Part shown: in pieces, positions 8,668-16,511 of the stretch
How the letters are laid out: each line of letters opens with the position of its first letter
Position numbering within the stretch: the stretch's first letter is position 1
Source of the DNA: Massilia sp. IC2-278
GTDB taxonomy: Bacteria; Pseudomonadota; Gammaproteobacteria; Burkholderiales; Burkholderiaceae_D
NCBI RefSeq assembly: GCF_020708045.1
Contig: NZ_JAJFES010000002.1
Coordinates: forward strand, 186,001 to 250,000
DNA: 64,000 bases
Direction of reading: 5' to 3'
Program-made: the position numbers and the translations under genes
Notes under the pieces: generated by a model
What the model saw: only the letters and a program-made list of their open reading frames with translations
Told to the model about the DNA's origin: nothing
The model's database searches: none

Positions 8668-9441
8668 ATGACGAATAACCAAGATGTGAAGGAAAACGGA
8701 GATATATCCGTGGAAATTCTATCGAACGCTCATGTTTTTGAGGATCGCGATAATATAGCGAGCTCGGAATTAGAGGATGTTATCGTGAACCAAGATTCAT
8801 ATGGAATCCGGCTTACCGATACGGCGAAAGGACGCAATTCGGCCAGCATGCTGGTCAACAAGATGTATGCCTGGCGTGGCTATGCGGGAACGCACCAGTT
8901 TTCGGACGACCCCAACCGCATCACCCTCACCGCCACCGACAAGGGCGACGTGGTGGGGACCCTGACGCTGGGGATCGATTCGCCGATCGGCCTCATGGCG
9001 GACCAGATTTTCAAGGAAGAACTCGACGCCTACCGCGCGAATGGCGCCAAGCTGTGTGAATTCACCAAGCTCGCATTCGACCCCACGGTACGCTCGAAAA
9101 CCTCGCTGGCCAACCTGTTTCACCTGGCGGTGATCTACGCCCGCGATATCCACGATTGCACGGATATCGTCATCGAAGTCAATCCGCGGCATCGCCGCTT
9201 TTATGAGCACATGCTCGGTTTTCAACGCGTGGGCGACGTCAAGACCAATCCGCGCGTGAATGCGCCGGCTTACCTCCTGCGTATCAGCCTCGATTATGTG
9301 ACGGAGCAGATCAAGAGTCTCGGCGGCACCTGGTCGACCACCACCAACGAGCGTTCCTTCTATCCGTATTTCTTTTCGCCGCGCGAAGAACAGGGCATTA
9401 TCAACCGCCTGCGCCGCATCGACGAACAGCAGGTCGCGTAA
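8668..9441 (+). CDS. N-acyl amino acid synthase-like GNAT protein (FeeM type)
   Basis: 257 residues from ATG 8668, preceded by GAGG. The frame extends further upstream, but that part is an arginine-rich out-of-context translation. The core from about residue 55 (SASMLVNKMYAWRGY, then LTATDKGDVVGTLTLGID, then CEFTKLAFDP) and the EVNPRHRRFYEHMLGF segment match the GNAT-fold catalytic core of FeeM-like long-chain N-acyl amino acid synthases, related to acyl-homoserine lactone synthases. Such enzymes move an acyl chain from acyl carrier protein to an amino acid amine. Their genes have been linked to PEP-CTERM/exosortase loci, which agrees with this position after prsT. The ThiF-like and nitroreductase genes follow. 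The amino acid acceptor cannot be predicted. Confidence 0.78.
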   Translation: MTNNQDVKENGDISVEILSNAHVFEDRDNIASSELEDVIVNQDSYGIRLTDTAKGRNSASMLVNKMYAWRGYAGTHQFSDDPNRITLTATDKGDVVGTLTLGIDSPIGLMADQIFKEELDAYRANGAKLCEFTKLAFDPTVRSKTSLANLFHLAVIYARDIHDCTDIVIEVNPRHRRFYEHMLGFQRVGDVKTNPRVNAPAYLLRISLDYVTEQIKSLGGTWSTTTNERSFYPYFFSPREEQGIINRLRRIDEQQVA

Positions 9442-9515
9442 TTCCATCGGCGGGCGCCCGGCGCCCTCCTTTCTGCTTCATTTCCGCTCCATTCCCCGCC
9501 TTTCCTTTTCCGCAG

Positions 9516-10403
9516 ATGACGACTCCTTTCCCCTACGAGCAGGCTTTTTCCCGAAACATTGGCTGGGTAACGAAGGAGGAGCAGGCAAGCTTGCGGCAAA
9601 AGCGGGTCGCCATTGCCGGCGGCGGCGGGGTCGGCGGCGTGCATGCCATGACCCTGGCGCGCCTGGGCGTCACCAAATTCCACATTGCCGACTTCGACAG
9701 TTTCGACGTGCCGAACTTCAACCGCCAGGTCGGCGCCATGGTCTCGACCCTGGGCCACCCGAAAGCCGACGTGATCCGCCGCATGCTGCTCGACGTCAAT
9801 CCCGACTGCGAAGTCACGGTCTTCGGCGAAGGCATCAATGCCGGCAACCTGGAAGCCTTCCTGCAGGGCGTCGACATGTACGTCGACGCCCTGGATTTCT
9901 TCGCCTTCGAGATCCGCCAGCAGACCTTCGCCCTGTGCGCCCGGCTCGGCATCCCGGCCAGCACGGTGGCGCCGCTGGGCATGGGCGCGGCCCTGCTGAA
10001 CTTCCTGCCGGGCCAGATGACCTTCGAGGAATACTTCCAGTGGGGCGATTTGCCGGAAACCGACAAGGCCGTGCACTTCGTGGTCGGCCTGGCGCCGGCC
10101 GGCCTGCACCGCCCCTACTTGGTGGTGCCGGAAGCGGTGAACTTCGTCGAGCGGCGCGGCCCCTCGACCATCATGGCCTGCCAATTGTGCGCCGGCGTGA
10201 TGGGCACCGAAGCGTTGAAGATTCTGCTCGGCCGCGGCAAGGTCCTGGCCGCGCCCTGGGGCGTGCAGTTCGACGCCTACCGCAACAAGCTGGTGCGCAC
10301 CTGGCGCCCGGGCGGCAACAAGAATCCGCTGCACCGCCTGATGATCGCGGTGGGCAAGAAGCAGCTGGCCAAGGACCTGGCCGCCGCAGGAGTAACGCGA
10401 TGA
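9516..10403 (+). CDS. ThiF/MoeB-family E1-like adenylyltransferase
   Basis: 295 residues with the nucleotide-binding loop AGGGGVGG at about residues 34-41 and the ThiF-type motif ADFDSFDVPNFNRQVG at about 59-74 (aspartates and the RQ arginine of E1-like enzymes). E1-like proteins adenylate a C-terminal carboxylate; well-known partners are ThiS, MoaD and peptide substrates. No obvious paired zinc CxxC motifs are seen beyond one CQLC near residue 220, so it is unlike canonical MoeB. It lies 74 nt after the synthase gene and shares a 4-nt overlap (ATGA) with the nitroreductase, indicating translational coupling. Activation of an N-acyl amino acid carboxylate is a hypothesis only. Confidence 0.8.
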   Translation: MTTPFPYEQAFSRNIGWVTKEEQASLRQKRVAIAGGGGVGGVHAMTLARLGVTKFHIADFDSFDVPNFNRQVGAMVSTLGHPKADVIRRMLLDVNPDCEVTVFGEGINAGNLEAFLQGVDMYVDALDFFAFEIRQQTFALCARLGIPASTVAPLGMGAALLNFLPGQMTFEEYFQWGDLPETDKAVHFVVGLAPAGLHRPYLVVPEAVNFVERRGPSTIMACQLCAGVMGTEALKILLGRGKVLAAPWGVQFDAYRNKLVRTWRPGGNKNPLHRLMIAVGKKQLAKDLAAAGVTR

Positions 10404-11470
10404 ACATGCAGGCGATCGAACAGATCCTCGACCTGGCGCGCTGGGCGCCCAGCGGCGACAACATGCAGACCTGGCGCTTCGAGATCGCCGCGCCGGACCA
10501 CCTGGTGGTGCACGCCTACGACACGCGCGACCACTGCGTCTACGACCTCGACGGCCACCCGAGCCAGATCGCCTTCGGCACCTTGCTGGAGACGATCGCC
10601 ATCGCCGCCAGCGGCCACGGCCTGCGCGCCGACATCGCGCGCCGCCCGGCCGGGCGCGAGACCCATCCGGTGTTCGACGTGCGCCTGGTGGCCGATGCGG
10701 CCGTCGCGCCCAGCCCCCTGATCGGCGCGATCCGGGAACGCACGGTGCAGCGCCGCCCGATGAAGACCACGCCGCTCACGGCCGAGCACAAGCGCCAGCT
10801 GGAAGCAGTGGTGGCGCCCCACTACACCCTGGGCTGGCTGGAAAGCCGCGACCAGAAGTGGAAGGCGGCCAAGCTCATGTACAACAACGCCCGGCTGCGC
10901 CTGACGATGCCGGAGGCGTTCGAAACCCACCGCAGCATCATCGACTGGGAAAACCGCATCGAAAGCCCGGACAAGGTGCCGGCGAATGCCCTGGGCGTGG
11001 ATGCCATGACCCTGCACCTGATGAAATGGGCGATGGTCAGCTGGCGCCGCATGAAGTCGGTGAACACCCTGATGGGCACCTGGGCGCCGCGCCTGCAGAT
11101 GGACCTGGCGCCGGGCATGGCCTGCGCCGGCCACTTCGTGCTGCGCGCCGCCGGCAAGCCGGCCTCGATCGACGACTACGTGGCGGCCGGCCGCGCGCTG
11201 CAGCGCTTCTGGCTGACCATGACCACGCTCGGCCTGTACATGCAGCCGGAAATGACGCCGCTGATCTTTTCCAAGTATGCGCGCGAGAATACCCGCTTTA
11301 CCCAGGAGGCGCGCCTGGAAAACGCCGCGCGCGCGCTGCAGCGCCAGACCGAGGCGCTGATTTTTACGGGTGCCGGGCATCCGGTCTACATGGGGCGTCT
11401 CGGCTACGGGCCGCGTCCGGCGGCGCGTTCGGTGCGCAAGCCGGTGGCGGAGCTGATGAAACCCGTGTAG
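10400..11470 (+). CDS. Nitroreductase-family FMN protein paired with ThiF-like protein
   Basis: 356 residues from ATG 10400, which overlaps the previous stop and has AGGAG at 10388-10392. The N-terminal motif ARWAPSGDNMQTWRFEI (about 13-29) is the FMN-binding signature of the nitroreductase superfamily, and LTMTTLGLYMQPEMTP (about 272-287) is the usual C-terminal substrate/FMN region. At about 356 residues it is longer than classical nitroreductases (about 200) and contains an inserted central helical region. Adjacent or fused ThiF plus nitroreductase domains occur in MoeY/Rv1355c-type proteins, so this pair may be a split form. A redox or dehydrogenating step on the product of the preceding enzymes is inferred. 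Confidence 0.72.
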   Translation: MNMQAIEQILDLARWAPSGDNMQTWRFEIAAPDHLVVHAYDTRDHCVYDLDGHPSQIAFGTLLETIAIAASGHGLRADIARRPAGRETHPVFDVRLVADAAVAPSPLIGAIRERTVQRRPMKTTPLTAEHKRQLEAVVAPHYTLGWLESRDQKWKAAKLMYNNARLRLTMPEAFETHRSIIDWENRIESPDKVPANALGVDAMTLHLMKWAMVSWRRMKSVNTLMGTWAPRLQMDLAPGMACAGHFVLRAAGKPASIDDYVAAGRALQRFWLTMTTLGLYMQPEMTPLIFSKYARENTRFTQEARLENAARALQRQTEALIFTGAGHPVYMGRLGYGPRPAARSVRKPVAELMKPV

Positions 11471-11481
11471 ATAAACAATGC

Positions 11482-11517
11482 ATAAAAAACGGCAACCATC
11501 AGGTTGCCGTTTTTTAT
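11482..11517. terminator. Bidirectional intrinsic terminator
   Basis: A perfect 16-bp stem (11482-11497 with 11502-11517) around ATCA, with A-rich and T-rich flanks (core ACGGCAACC/GGTTGCCGT). It sits 11 nt after the nitroreductase stop, between convergent genes, and can work on both strands. Confidence 0.88.
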
Positions 11518-11555
11518 ACACCCGCTGCGGAAGCCGCGCTGGGACAAGCACAACA

Positions 11556-11582
11556 AAAAGAGCGGGACCAGCCCGCTCTTTT
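11556..11582. terminator. Second intrinsic terminator (mainly for the PEP-CTERM gene)
   Basis: AAAAGAGCGGG (11556-11566) is mirrored by CCCGCTCTTTT (11572-11582) with a 5-nt loop. Read on the minus strand it lies 27 nt after the PEP-CTERM gene stop and ends in T-rich sequence, so it probably terminates that gene. Confidence 0.8.
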
Positions 11583-11608
11583 CGCAGTTTCAGGAAATTC
11601 CCGAAGAC

Positions 11609-12469
11609 TTAGGCCTTCTTGGCGCGCTTGCGAGCAGCGACGCCGGCGCCCAGCATGGCGATGCCGAACAGGGCCAGCGAACCTGGCTCTGGCACTTCAG
11701 CCAGTTTGAACTGACCGTTGTTGCCGACGAAGAAGTACTGGCCAGGAGCATTGGCGTAGCTACCGCCGCCGCAGCCGGCGCCGCTGAAGCCGGCGAATTG
11801 GCAAGCGACTTCGCTGACCAGGGTGCCGTCAGGATTCGAGACGGTGTTGGCGTTGGTGAACGCGAACGACATGATCGATTCCATGGCCAGGTCGTCGCCG
11901 TTGCCGCGGAAGAAGTAACCTTCGGCCAGCGAGCCTGCCGCTGCGCGTGCCAGCACGGTCACTTGACCGTTGTTGGTTGGGTCGCCGCTTGCATCGACCA
12001 GGCCGCCGCCGCCAGCCAGCACATTGAATTCGGCAATCAGGTTGCCCAGGTTGGCGCCGTACACGCCTTCGGTGCCGGCGTATTGGCCGTTGACTTCGTT
12101 CTGGTACATGCGGATGGTGCCGCCGGTGAACGAGAACGCGCCGCTGAAGTTACCGGTACCGGTCGCTTCGAAGGTCGCGGTGATGTTGCCGCCCTGGTAG
12201 CCGACTGGGAACAGCTTGCCTTTACCGTCAGCCTGCACGATGTTGAACACGGCGTGTTCGGTGAACGAGAAGCTATTGCCGCCGGTTGGGTTGATCTGGA
12301 TGAAGGCATTGCCGTTCACATCCAGGTATTCGTTAACGCGTTGGCCAGCTTCGTAGCCGCCGCCGTTCGGGTTGAACACCCAGTTGTTCAGGACAGGACC
12401 AGCGTGGGCGGCCGAGGCCATGGACATTGCAACAGCTGCAGCGCAGGTCAGTTTCTTCAGAAATTTCAT
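11609..12469 (-). CDS. Secreted PEP-CTERM sorting-domain protein
   Basis: 286 residues from ATG 12469, which leaves a clean Sec signal peptide (KFLKK, hydrophobic core, cleavage after AHA near residue 23). The mature part is Gly/Asn/Thr-rich, beta-type and has a few cysteines (CQFAGFSGAGC). The C-terminus carries VPEPGSLALFG, a hydrophobic segment and a basic end (RKRAKK), the tripartite PEP-CTERM sorting signal recognised by exosortase. It is therefore a probable substrate of the XrtA enzyme encoded at 25952-27490. General composition recalls flocculation-type PEP-CTERM proteins such as PepA, but no specific match is claimed. It is transcribed alone, from a sigma-54 promoter (12522-12538) to a terminator. 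Confidence 0.9.
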   Translation of the reverse strand: MKFLKKLTCAAAVAMSMASAAHAGPVLNNWVFNPNGGGYEAGQRVNEYLDVNGNAFIQINPTGGNSFSFTEHAVFNIVQADGKGKLFPVGYQGGNITATFEATGTGNFSGAFSFTGGTIRMYQNEVNGQYAGTEGVYGANLGNLIAEFNVLAGGGGLVDASGDPTNNGQVTVLARAAAGSLAEGYFFRGNGDDLAMESIMSFAFTNANTVSNPDGTLVSEVACQFAGFSGAGCGGGSYANAPGQYFFVGNNGQFKLAEVPEPGSLALFGIAMLGAGVAARKRAKKA

Positions 12470-12521
12470 GATCGGTAATCCTCGATGTGGTTGATCGGTT
12501 TTGGCAAACACACTCAACTAT

Positions 12522-12538
12522 TAGCAAGGCCCGTGCCA
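12522..12538 (-). promoter_or_regulatory. Sigma-54 (-24/-12) promoter of the PEP-CTERM gene
   Basis: On the minus strand the sequence reads TGGCACG-GGCC-TTGCTA, a perfect match to the sigma-54 consensus TGGCACG-N4-TTGCW with GG and GC ten bases apart. Transcription would start near 12513, giving a leader of about 45 nt. The sigma-54 activator PrsR is encoded in the same locus, so PrsK/PrsR control is likely. Confidence 0.85.
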
Positions 12539-12652
12539 GGAATTCACATTCTTTTTAAATCAATAACTTAGCAGTATTCGTTAAAGTTTCGCCAACTCAT
12601 CTGTAAAGTATATCGACATACATTTCTTATTGGAAAATGTCAAGAAGAATGT

Positions 12653-13372
12653 TTAATGTCTTTTATGCAATCTGTTGTTGAGCTGGTCGATGATCTCGCT
12701 GGTGGCGCCCACGATCTGCGGGGCTTCGAAGCCGGCGCGCGTCAGCTCTTTATAGAATGAACGGGCCAGGATGCGCGCCACCTGTTCCGGGTTGCGGTAA
12801 GCCGTCAGTGCCGGCCCTTCGGCCTCCTGCGCCAGGGCTTCGCGGGCGAAACGCGAAGCCAGCAAGTGTTGCAATTGCGCTACCTGGATCGACTTGCCGA
12901 TGAACAGGCAGACCACCTCGAACAGAACCAGGTCCGTTTCCGTGAAGCCCTTGCCGGCCACGTTGGCCACGCCGACCGTGCGGCCGTCGATGCGGATCGG
13001 CGCCGACATCATGCTGCGCCCCGGGTCGCCGGGGCGGCGCGCCAGCAGCGCATAGGCCGACTTGCCGATATCCTCGACCAGCAAGGCCTGGCCGCTGGCC
13101 AGCACCTGGCCGCAGATCGCCTCGCCGCGTCCGATGCTCGCTTCCAGCGCGGCGGCCGGCAGGCGGTCGCCGGGTGCGCCGGCATGGGCATGCACGCGCA
13201 GGCGCCCGTCTTCTTCCGTGGAGCCGCCACTGAGCAGCATGATCGAGCAGCTGTCGGCGTCCAGCAGGCGTGCGCATTCGCGCGCCTGTCCTTGCAGGCT
13301 GTCTTCCAGGCTGCCCTCGAATACGAACTCGCGCAGCGCGTGCAGGCGCGCCAGACCCTGGCTTCCTTCCAT
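12653..13372 (-). CDS. GAF-domain protein
   Basis: 239 residues from ATG 13372, chosen because GGAGAGG lies just upstream; a longer frame into the next gene has no ribosome site. Residues about 5-160 form a GAF domain (DADSCSIMLL near 35-45, GEAICGQVLASGQALLVEDI near 90-110, SMMSAPIRIDGRTVGVANV near 127-145), a small-molecule or redox-sensing fold. There is no HD, GGDEF, kinase or HTH output domain; the C-terminal 70 residues are helical. It is the last gene of the operon starting at 16401, so it may sense a signal for that cassette. The ligand is unknown. Confidence 0.75.
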   Translation of the reverse strand: MEGSQGLARLHALREFVFEGSLEDSLQGQARECARLLDADSCSIMLLSGGSTEEDGRLRVHAHAGAPGDRLPAAALEASIGRGEAICGQVLASGQALLVEDIGKSAYALLARRPGDPGRSMMSAPIRIDGRTVGVANVAGKGFTETDLVLFEVVCLFIGKSIQVAQLQHLLASRFAREALAQEAEGPALTAYRNPEQVARILARSFYKELTRAGFEAPQIVGATSEIIDQLNNRLHKRH

Positions 13373-13437
13373 TGCCACCTCTCCTCGACTGGGCATTGCC
13401 CGTCCATTGTTGTCCCGGCGGCCCTGCCTGCGCTTCC

Positions 13438-14532
13438 TTACTGCGCCGGCTCGGCCTTCGGAGACAGGAATGCCTTGTGAAACAAATGCCGCGACAGCAT
13501 CAGCGGCGGCATGCGCAGCCAGTTGCCGCGGATGTACAGCGCGGCGCGGGCGGCGGCGTCGAACGCGTCGGCGCAGCTCGGGTGCGGCGGCTGCAGGGCG
13601 CGCAGGAACAGCGCGTCCATCAGCGCCAGCAGCGCCGGGTTCGGCGCGGCGCCGCGCATCTCCTCCAGCACGCCGGCCGGCACCGGGGTACCCAGCAGGC
13701 GCGTGCAGTAACGCAGGGCATAGCATAGCGGACGCGCCAGTTCCAGCTCGCGCGCACGGGCCGGCAATGCCGCCCAGAAACCCGGGTCGGCGCCGAAATG
13801 GCAGAGCAGGCGGTGCAGGTCGAACAGATCGCGCAGGCCGTGGTGGTATTCGCCCTCGGAAAACAGGTGCACCGCGCTGTGCAGCACCATGTCGCAGGGC
13901 GCGAGAGTGTAGTAGCCGTCGCGGCCGGGAATCGCCCGGGCGCCGGCGCGCAGGCGGGCCGGGTCCGGGCGCACTGCCGCCGTCTCGGGCAGGATCGCGT
14001 GGTGCACGTCGATCACGCTGGCGCGGCGCATGTGCTGCAGCGGCGGCAGCTCGTGCATCCATTCGCGGTAGTAGCGCTGGTCGTATGCGTCATGGTGGCT
14101 GCCGGCCCAGCCGTGCAGCATCAGCGCGCTCTCGACCTCGGGCAGGCGCTCCTTCGGCACCAGCAGGTCGATGTCGGAAAACAGGCGGCCGGCACTGGCC
14201 GGCAGGCCGGCGGCGGCGTAGGCCGTGCCCTTGAGCAGGATCAGCGGCAAGCCGGTCTCGCCCAGCGCAAGCCGGATCTTGGCCAGTTCGAGGTCGACCG
14301 CCTGCAGGTGGCGCCGCCAGACCGTGCGCGCCCAGCCCAGGCGGCGCTGCACACGCGCCGGCAGGGCCGCCAGCACGCCGTGCTCTTCGGCCAGCAGGCC
14401 CAGGGTGGCTGCCAGGTTCGAAGCCAGGGCCTGGCGCAGCAGCAGGTCCCAGTCGCGCTCGCCGAAGCGGTCCATGGCGCCCGGCTCGCGCAGGGCGCGC
14501 AGCAGCAAGGGCAAATGCGTCGGCTGCATCAT
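13438..14532 (-). CDS. Nucleotidyltransferase-fold protein of the HprK-related cassette
   Basis: 364 residues. The start ATG 14532 overlaps the upstream kinase stop (ATGA), so the two are coupled. Residues about 100-180 hold a nucleotidyltransferase motif, LLKGTAYAA followed by SDIDLLVPKE with the acidic DxD pair typical of the Pol-beta-like fold. The rest is helical with several His/Tyr residues (HHDAYDQRYYREW; IDVHHAIL). Such proteins (uncharacterised NTase_5 type) accompany HprK-related kinase A and a PqqD-like protein in many proteobacterial genomes; their reaction has not been established. Nucleotide transfer to a protein or peptide target is inferred. Confidence 0.75.
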   Translation of the reverse strand: MMQPTHLPLLLRALREPGAMDRFGERDWDLLLRQALASNLAATLGLLAEEHGVLAALPARVQRRLGWARTVWRRHLQAVDLELAKIRLALGETGLPLILLKGTAYAAAGLPASAGRLFSDIDLLVPKERLPEVESALMLHGWAGSHHDAYDQRYYREWMHELPPLQHMRRASVIDVHHAILPETAAVRPDPARLRAGARAIPGRDGYYTLAPCDMVLHSAVHLFSEGEYHHGLRDLFDLHRLLCHFGADPGFWAALPARARELELARPLCYALRYCTRLLGTPVPAGVLEEMRGAAPNPALLALMDALFLRALQPPHPSCADAFDAAARAALYIRGNWLRMPPLMLSRHLFHKAFLSPKAEPAQ

Positions 14533-15446
14533 GCACGCTCCGCGAGCAGGCGCTCGAACACGGCGATGGCGTCGTCCAGCACGCCGTAGCGGAAGTCGAA
14601 GGTGCTCGCCTCGCCGACCAGGCGCGCCACGGTGTGGAAACCGGCCTCGCTCAGCAGGCTGTAGTTGAAGGCATTCTCGGCCAGGCGCATGTGCGCGCGC
14701 GCCTGCGGCACCGGCGTCAGCTCGGCGGCGGCGCCGGCCTGCCATTTGGGGAACACGATCCAGGCCGGCGCCGCCGTCTCGCCGGCGCGCGCCACGCTGT
14801 CGCTGGAGGCGCGCATATGGGCCACGGTGCCCTTCACGGTGTCGGCCACCGGGCGCGTGAAAGCGGCGTCCGGCGCATAGGTGCGGACGATGCCGATCGA
14901 GGCGTTCTTCAGGCTCACCGGGCGCGGCAGCGGGTCGATTTTGCCGTCGTCCAGGCGCACCAGGGTCAGTTCGTCGGACAGCAGGCGCCAGCCGCGGTTG
15001 ACCAGGGCCGCGCACAGGGTGCTCTTGCCGGAACCGGGCGGCGCCGGCAGGATCGCCGCCAGGCCACCCTTTTCGATCACGGCGGCGTGGATCACCAGCC
15101 AGGAATTGGCCTGGCTCGACACGCACCAGTTCATGGCCCATTCGAACATCGGAAAAGCCTGGGCCAGCGGCAGCGGCTGGAAAGGCGCCATGCCGTCGTA
15201 ATGGAAGTGCACCTGCGGGCGCACGAAGCGGCGCAGGCCCTGCGAGCCGCTCAGGCGCACGTGGAAATCGGCCAGCGTGCCCTCTTCCAGCACCGGATAA
15301 TCGGCGTACATCGCGCCCAGGCTGTCGGCCAGCGGCGCCAGCGCGCTGTGCACGCAGGTGACGAAGGGTCCGGTCTGCAGGCGCAGGCCCGGGCCACGCA
15401 GGCGCGCGCGCAGTTCGCGCCCGCCGAGGCCGGCCACGGTCAGCAC
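14529..15446 (-). CDS. HprK-related kinase A
   Basis: 305 residues starting at GTG 15446, which overlaps the end of the PqqD-like gene. The C-terminal half carries HprK/P-like features: VIHAAVIE (H120 region), a Walker A loop PAPPGSGKSTL at about 134-144, and LLSDELTLVRLDDG following it. HPr kinase/phosphorylase uses this fold to phosphorylate a serine in HPr, but this family (TIGR04352 type) lacks the N-terminal HprK domain and is found with a PqqD-like chaperone rather than a PTS. The substrate is unknown. The first about 100 residues are family-specific. Other starts a few codons downstream are possible. Confidence 0.82.
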   Translation of the reverse strand: MLTVAGLGGRELRARLRGPGLRLQTGPFVTCVHSALAPLADSLGAMYADYPVLEEGTLADFHVRLSGSQGLRRFVRPQVHFHYDGMAPFQPLPLAQAFPMFEWAMNWCVSSQANSWLVIHAAVIEKGGLAAILPAPPGSGKSTLCAALVNRGWRLLSDELTLVRLDDGKIDPLPRPVSLKNASIGIVRTYAPDAAFTRPVADTVKGTVAHMRASSDSVARAGETAAPAWIVFPKWQAGAAAELTPVPQARAHMRLAENAFNYSLLSEAGFHTVARLVGEASTFDFRYGVLDDAIAVFERLLAERA

Positions 15447-15736
15447 GGCTGCGTCCCTGGCAGAGGAGCTACCAGATCGAGCGCGGCCAGGTCGGCCAGC
15501 AGTTCGTCGAGCTCGGCGAGCCATTCGGGGTCGGGATCGATGCCGGCGCCGGCGTCCTGCGCCAGGCCGGCAGCGCTGCGCGGCGTGTCGCGTAGCGCGC
15601 CCAGCAGATCGAGGACGTCCTGGCCGAGCAGGTGGGTGTCGCCGGTCAGGTCGTTGAAGAGCACGCATTCGCCGTCGTGGCAGCGGTGCACCAGGCGCTG
15701 CCCGGGGGCCAGGCGCCAGATCGGCGGACTACTCAT
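15440..15736 (-). CDS. PqqD-family peptide-binding protein, HPr-rel-A system
   Basis: 98 residues, the normal size for a PqqD-like winged-helix peptide chaperone. Visible features are WRLAPGQRLVHRCHDGECVLFNDL near the N-terminus, then THLLGQDVLDLLGAL, the pattern of PqqD proteins that bind leader peptides for modifying enzymes. It overlaps the kinase start by a few bases and lies 20 nt after the 214-residue unknown protein. In known RiPP systems PqqD delivers a precursor to an enzyme, so it may present the neighbouring protein to the kinase or nucleotidyltransferase (inference). Confidence 0.8.
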   Translation of the reverse strand: MSSPPIWRLAPGQRLVHRCHDGECVLFNDLTGDTHLLGQDVLDLLGALRDTPRSAAGLAQDAGAGIDPDPEWLAELDELLADLAALDLVAPLPGTQPC

Positions 15737-15756
15737 GCGTAACGAAGCGGATCGGA

Positions 15757-16401
15757 CTAGCGGAAAGTGGTTTGCAAATAGGCGGCCAGCTGCAGGCCGC
15801 TCCACGGCCTGGCGCTGCCGCTCGGCTTGTACGATCCCTTCAGGCTGTACTCGTCCCAGATGGCCACGACCTGGTCTTCCGGCAGCACGCTCGGAATCCC
15901 GGCCCGTTCCGAGGCGCGGGCGTTGAGCAGGGCGGTGACGATCTGCAGCGCGACGAAGGAGCGGTCGATGGCGCGCACTTCCTTGGTCTGCTGGACGATT
16001 TGCAGCAGGGTGAAATTCTTCAGGTGGACGTAGGCGCCGCGCGGTTGCAGCACTTCGACGAAGCGGGTGTCCGGGCGGGTGCCGCAACGCGACTTCCAGG
16101 ATTTTGAATTGTCGCGCCAGTAGGTGAACGAGCGGTTGTAGCTACAGGAATTCTGCGGATTATGGCTGGCCGTCTTGATCGACATGAAGCCCGACGGCGA
16201 CGCGCAGACCCCGCCATAGTTGCCGTAGGTGGCCATGCCGGGCTGGCTGTGCAAGGTCAGGATGACGCCGGCTGCACCGGCGCCGGCACGCGTGAAGCGG
16301 CGCCGCGATGCGCCGCGCGCATCGAGTTGCGGCACCTGGGGCGCTGCTTGTGCTTCCTGCGCCGCGTTTGCCGGGGCGCTACGGCCTTCTTGATCTTCCA
16401 T
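15757..16401 (-). CDS. Unknown 214-aa protein, first gene of the HPr-rel-A operon
   Basis: Not recognised. The start ATG 16401 follows AGGGAAAG. The first about 30 residues are polar and Ala/Gln-rich, then SRRRFTRAGAGAAGVILTL (32-50) resembles a twin-arginine-type signal, though it lacks a perfect consensus. After it come three cysteines at positions 66, 86 and 106, spaced exactly 20 residues apart, and a soluble helical C-terminal half with a W-rich patch near 189. It is the first gene behind a sigma-54-like promoter and is followed at 20 nt by the PqqD-like gene. It could be the exported substrate modified by the cassette, or an enzyme of it. Confidence 0.65.
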   Translation of the reverse strand: MEDQEGRSAPANAAQEAQAAPQVPQLDARGASRRRFTRAGAGAAGVILTLHSQPGMATYGNYGGVCASPSGFMSIKTASHNPQNSCSYNRSFTYWRDNSKSWKSRCGTRPDTRFVEVLQPRGAYVHLKNFTLLQIVQQTKEVRAIDRSFVALQIVTALLNARASERAGIPSVLPEDQVVAIWDEYSLKGSYKPSGSARPWSGLQLAAYLQTTFR

Positions 16402-16403
16402 AT

Positions 16404-16456
16404 CGACTTTCCCTGAGCGACTTTCCTGAGCGACGTTTTTTATAAGCGACGTTTTC
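16404..16456. repeat. Four short direct repeats in the leader of the HPr-rel-A operon
   Basis: CGACTTT, CGACTTT, CGACGTTTT and CGACGTTTT occur at 16404, 16418, 16431 and 16448, three of them preceded by AG. In transcript direction this is repeated AAAGTCG or AACGTCG upstream of the ATG. The spacing of 13-17 nt is irregular. They may bind an RNA- or DNA-binding regulator, or simply be a small duplication that also supplies the ribosome site. Confidence 0.45.
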
Positions 16457-16511
16457 CGGATGAATAGCAGTATGCCACTACCCTGCCGGGCCTTTGCTTT
16501 TTATTACTAAA

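Noticed and set aside
9935-10399. Upstream extension of the nitroreductase frame through the ThiF-like gene.
   Set aside because: No ribosome site at its start, Arg-rich out-of-frame sequence, and a good AGGAG plus ATGA overlap at 10400 marks the real start.
13373-14062. N-terminal extension of the GAF protein frame into the nucleotidyltransferase gene.
   Set aside because: The extension is out-of-frame noise of the neighbouring gene; GGAGAGG at the ATG 13372 fixes the start.
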